DNA of 64,000 nt, from positions 62,001-126,000 of the forward strand of contig DATAZE010000062.1 of NCBI GenBank assembly GCA_036272195.1. The letters are read 5' to 3'. Made by a program: the position numbers and the translations under genes. Below are positions 60,607 through 64,000 of the stretch, piece by piece (position 1 is the stretch's first letter; each line of letters opens with the position of its first letter). A model generated the notes under the pieces. That model was not told where the DNA came from. It worked only from the letters and a program-made list of their open reading frames with translations, and searched no databases. The DNA is from DASXHY01 sp036272195. GTDB lineage: Bacteria > Verrucomicrobiota > Verrucomicrobiia > Limisphaerales > DASXHY01.

Positions 60607-61967
60607 GTTTAAATTTCGCGATTTTTTCGCGACGCCGCGCCGGAAATGATCTCTTCCGGTGCGGTATCGCTTTGACGGCGTTGCTTGCGTGGCAGAGCTC
60701 GCGCGGGCAACAGGTCCCTGCTACCAACCCGCCCCCAGCAAGCATTCCCGCGATCAATACAAATGCCGCGACGCTTCCTCAAACCACAAACATTCTCGCA
60801 ACTGCGACCAATTCGGATAGCCCTTTGCCGCCCGTTGTAAGAGCTTCCAGCCTGATTGGCCAAATGGAATCCCGGCTGGAAGAAGCGAAGCACCTGCGGC
60901 TGATGCGCCAGCCCGTCATTGCGGAACCGATCCTTATCGGCCTGCTCGCGGAAGGCACGCCGGAGAATATTCAACAAGCGGCGCTGCTGGAACTCGCCGC
61001 CGCCGCGCAGGACGAAAACGACCTGGTTCGCGCCCAGCAAATTGACGCGCAATTCATCGGTCGCTGGTCGAATGATCGGCGTATTCCGGAAGTCTATCTC
61101 AACCAGGGGCAGTTGTTTCGCCAGATGGGCGTGAACAGCCTGGCATTGGCGAAGTTTTACAGCGTCATGACCGCGGCGCTGGCGTTGAAAAACGACGATT
61201 TGGATTATTATCAGAAGCTGGTGCTGGACGCGCAGATGGAGATTGCGGAAACGCATTATCAATCGGGCCATTTCGCGGACGCGGCCGACTTTTTCGCCCG
61301 TTTGCTCAAGCAGGGCAACCCGGCACTGAACCGGCCGGAAATCCAATTTCGCCTCGTGCGTTCGCTGCAGGCCACCGGCAATCACAGCGAGACTGCGGCG
61401 CAGGCGCGGGATTTTCTCTCGCATTTTTCCGATTCGCCTAATGAACCCGAAGTGCGTTTTTGCCTCGCCCAGGCTTTGAAGGAAATGGGCCAAAACAATG
61501 AATCGCTCCAACAAGTGCTGGCGCTGTTGAAGGGACAAAAAGGCCAGGCGAAAGATCATCCCGAGGTCTGGGCTTACTGGCAGCAACGCACCGGCAATGA
61601 AATTGCCAATCAGCTTTTCCGTGAAGGCGATTACCCCAAGGCGCTCGATGTCTACCTGAACCTCCAGCAAATCGACCGCACGCCCGCGTGGCAATTGCCG
61701 GTGGGCTACCAGATCGGCATGACCTATGAGCGGCTGCTCCAGCCGCAAATGGCCGTCCAGACTTACAGCAACATCATCAGCCGGGAGCCGGAACTCGGCA
61801 CGAATGCCGCGCCGGGCCTGAAGGCAATCCTCGAAATGGCGCGCTGGCGAATGAATTTCATCCACTGGCAAGGCCACGCGGATACCGTTAACCAGGGCCT
61901 TTCCATTGAGTCTCCATCCGTGAGCGCTGCCAGCAAACCCAACCCGGCCACGACTGCCATGCAATGA
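60603..61967 (+). CDS. Exported TPR protein
   Basis: A 454-residue protein. A hydrophobic stretch near 19-35 (RCGIALTALLAWQSSRGQ) looks like a signal anchor, followed by a Pro/Thr-rich spacer. Helical repeats follow from about 80 (LRLMRQPVIAEPILIGLLAE, QIDAQFIGRWSND, QSGHFADAADFFARLLKQG, HSETAAQARDFLSHFSDSP), typical of TPR. It probably acts as a scaffold outside the cytoplasm. Starts and stops overlap neighbours by 4 bases on both sides. Confidence 0.8.
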   Translation: MSLNFAIFSRRRAGNDLFRCGIALTALLAWQSSRGQQVPATNPPPASIPAINTNAATLPQTTNILATATNSDSPLPPVVRASSLIGQMESRLEEAKHLRLMRQPVIAEPILIGLLAEGTPENIQQAALLELAAAAQDENDLVRAQQIDAQFIGRWSNDRRIPEVYLNQGQLFRQMGVNSLALAKFYSVMTAALALKNDDLDYYQKLVLDAQMEIAETHYQSGHFADAADFFARLLKQGNPALNRPEIQFRLVRSLQATGNHSETAAQARDFLSHFSDSPNEPEVRFCLAQALKEMGQNNESLQQVLALLKGQKGQAKDHPEVWAYWQQRTGNEIANQLFREGDYPKALDVYLNLQQIDRTPAWQLPVGYQIGMTYERLLQPQMAVQTYSNIISREPELGTNAAPGLKAILEMARWRMNFIHWQGHADTVNQGLSIESPSVSAASKPNPATTAMQ

Positions 61968-62401
61968 GCACCCCCCTTCCCTTCGCGATTGAAATGATTT
62001 CCGATTTGCAGACCTACCTGGGCATCTGCGATGAGGCGCTGGCGCTGGCCACCCACGAGAACCAGGCGTTGACCGGCCTGGGCGAATATCAGCCCTTCGA
62101 TTTTTTTCAACGGAGAACAAGCTTGCTTCCACGGTTGGAAAATGCTCTCGTACGGCTACGCAAGTGGCGGGAAATTTGGCAGCGCGTCCCGACTGAAGAA
62201 CGCGCCTCCTGTTCCGAAGTGAAAGTGTTGTTTCAATCCGTTCAAGGTCTGTTGATGAAGCTGTTGCTGCTGGACCGTGAAAACCAGCAAGCATTGCTGC
62301 GGCGCGGCCTTGTCCCCCCGCGCCACCTCGCCACCGCCGCGACTGCGGCCCCGCAGCCCAACTACGTCGCGAACGTTTACAAGCGCCATACCTCAAGCTG
62401 A
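61964..62401 (+). CDS. Helical protein, possibly FlgN-like
   Basis: A 145-residue, mostly helical protein (IEMISDLQTYLGICDEALAL, FFQRRTSLLPRLENALVRLR, VKVLFQSVQGLLMKLLLLDR). The helical pattern, with a charged linker in the middle, recalls FlgN-type chaperones, but I cannot establish that, and no flagellar gene is nearby. It overlaps the TPR gene by 4 bases and is followed 3 bases later by the sigma-54 activator, so it is cotranslated with both. Confidence 0.6.
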   Translation: MSTPLPFAIEMISDLQTYLGICDEALALATHENQALTGLGEYQPFDFFQRRTSLLPRLENALVRLRKWREIWQRVPTEERASCSEVKVLFQSVQGLLMKLLLLDRENQQALLRRGLVPPRHLATAATAAPQPNYVANVYKRHTSS

Positions 62402-62404
62402 TTT

Positions 62405-63817
<1,413 letters not shown>

Positions 63818-63898
63818 GTGGCACGGGCGTCCCGCCCGTGTGTTTCAATCAGAGTTTTAAACTTCGGCTCCATCGCACGAGCGAAATGCCCGTGCCAC
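63818..63898. repeat. GTGGCACGGGC dispersed repeat
   Basis: Left arm GTGGCACGGGCGTCCCGCCC (63818-63840) and right arm ending GCCCGTGCCAC at 63898 enclose about 35 bases. It begins right after the activator stop codon and is the same family as the repeat in ackA (53454-53523). The remaining bases to 64000 hold no gene I can see. Confidence 0.75.
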
Positions 63899-64000
63899 TA
63901 CAGTACCAGACAAACTTGCCTATCGCCCTCGTCGTCCCGGTAACATTTTCCCACCCGGCGCTTTAGTCCCTTCGTAATCCTTCGATTTTAGGCGTTTTTT

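Overview
The window looks like a chromosomal segment from a Verrucomicrobiota bacterium, probably near the Pedosphaera/Limisphaerales group. I infer this from gene content, not from an rRNA gene, since none is present. The clues are tandem DUF5069 genes, a Planctomycetes-Verrucomicrobia type bacterial microcompartment (BMC) locus, a divergent FtsZ, a huge PA14-containing NarL-type sensor kinase, and many palindromic dispersed repeats between and inside genes. The DNA is fairly GC-rich and densely coded. I see no tRNA, rRNA, CRISPR array or transposase.

Layout. 1-1508: 5' part of a secreted Ig-like protein that runs off the left edge. 1750-5596: two-component pair. 5715-14264: two DUF5069 proteins, sigma-54 (RpoN), two stand-alone NarL-type regulators, an MBL hydrolase, a DUF433 protein, a TrmH/SpoU methyltransferase and a GspF-like protein. 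14695-19655: DUF3309 miniprotein, TetR regulator with UbiB-like kinase, GH43 glycosidase, HbpS/GlcG-like protein and a thioredoxin-fold protein. 19702-36346 (minus strand): the division and cell wall (dcw) cluster mraZ, unknown, rsmH, ftsL, ftsI, murF, mraY, LysM protein, ftsW, murG, murB, ddl, ftsQ, ftsA, ftsZ. murE, murD and murC are absent from their usual places. mraZ is preceded by well-formed MraZ boxes over a sigma-70 promoter. Two hairpin elements lie between ftsL and ftsI, and a strong hairpin lies between the LysM gene and ftsW.

36617-48873: queA, RibD-type reductase, PduO-type adenosyltransferase, small membrane protein, cell wall amidase, citrate synthase, sucC and sucD split by three extra genes (a VOC protein and a nucleotidyltransferase pair), a YggT-like protein, DNA polymerase IV and a REC-first histidine kinase. 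49200-56479 (minus strand): a BMC operon with three BMC-H and three BMC-P shell proteins, PduL, AckA, CoA-acylating aldehyde dehydrogenase, class II aldolase and, unusually, a lipoprotein. A divergent DeoR regulator (56566-57339) shares an operator-like inverted repeat with it. The likely role is cleavage of fucose- or rhamnose-type sugar phosphates to lactaldehyde and oxidation to an acyl-CoA, with ATP recovery through PduL and AckA.

57385-63898: a small membrane protein, a PIN toxin/antitoxin pair flanked by direct repeats that carry a copy of the 3' end of the neighbouring HDOD gene, the HDOD gene itself, and a tightly coupled four-gene operon ending in an NtrC-type sigma-54 activator. The most rewarding observations are the repeat-flanked toxin/antitoxin insertion, peptide segments encoded by dispersed repeats (AckA tail, GspF linker, RibD N-terminus and others), the altered T7 loop of FtsZ, the ftsL-ftsI tandem hairpins and the lipoprotein inside the BMC operon.
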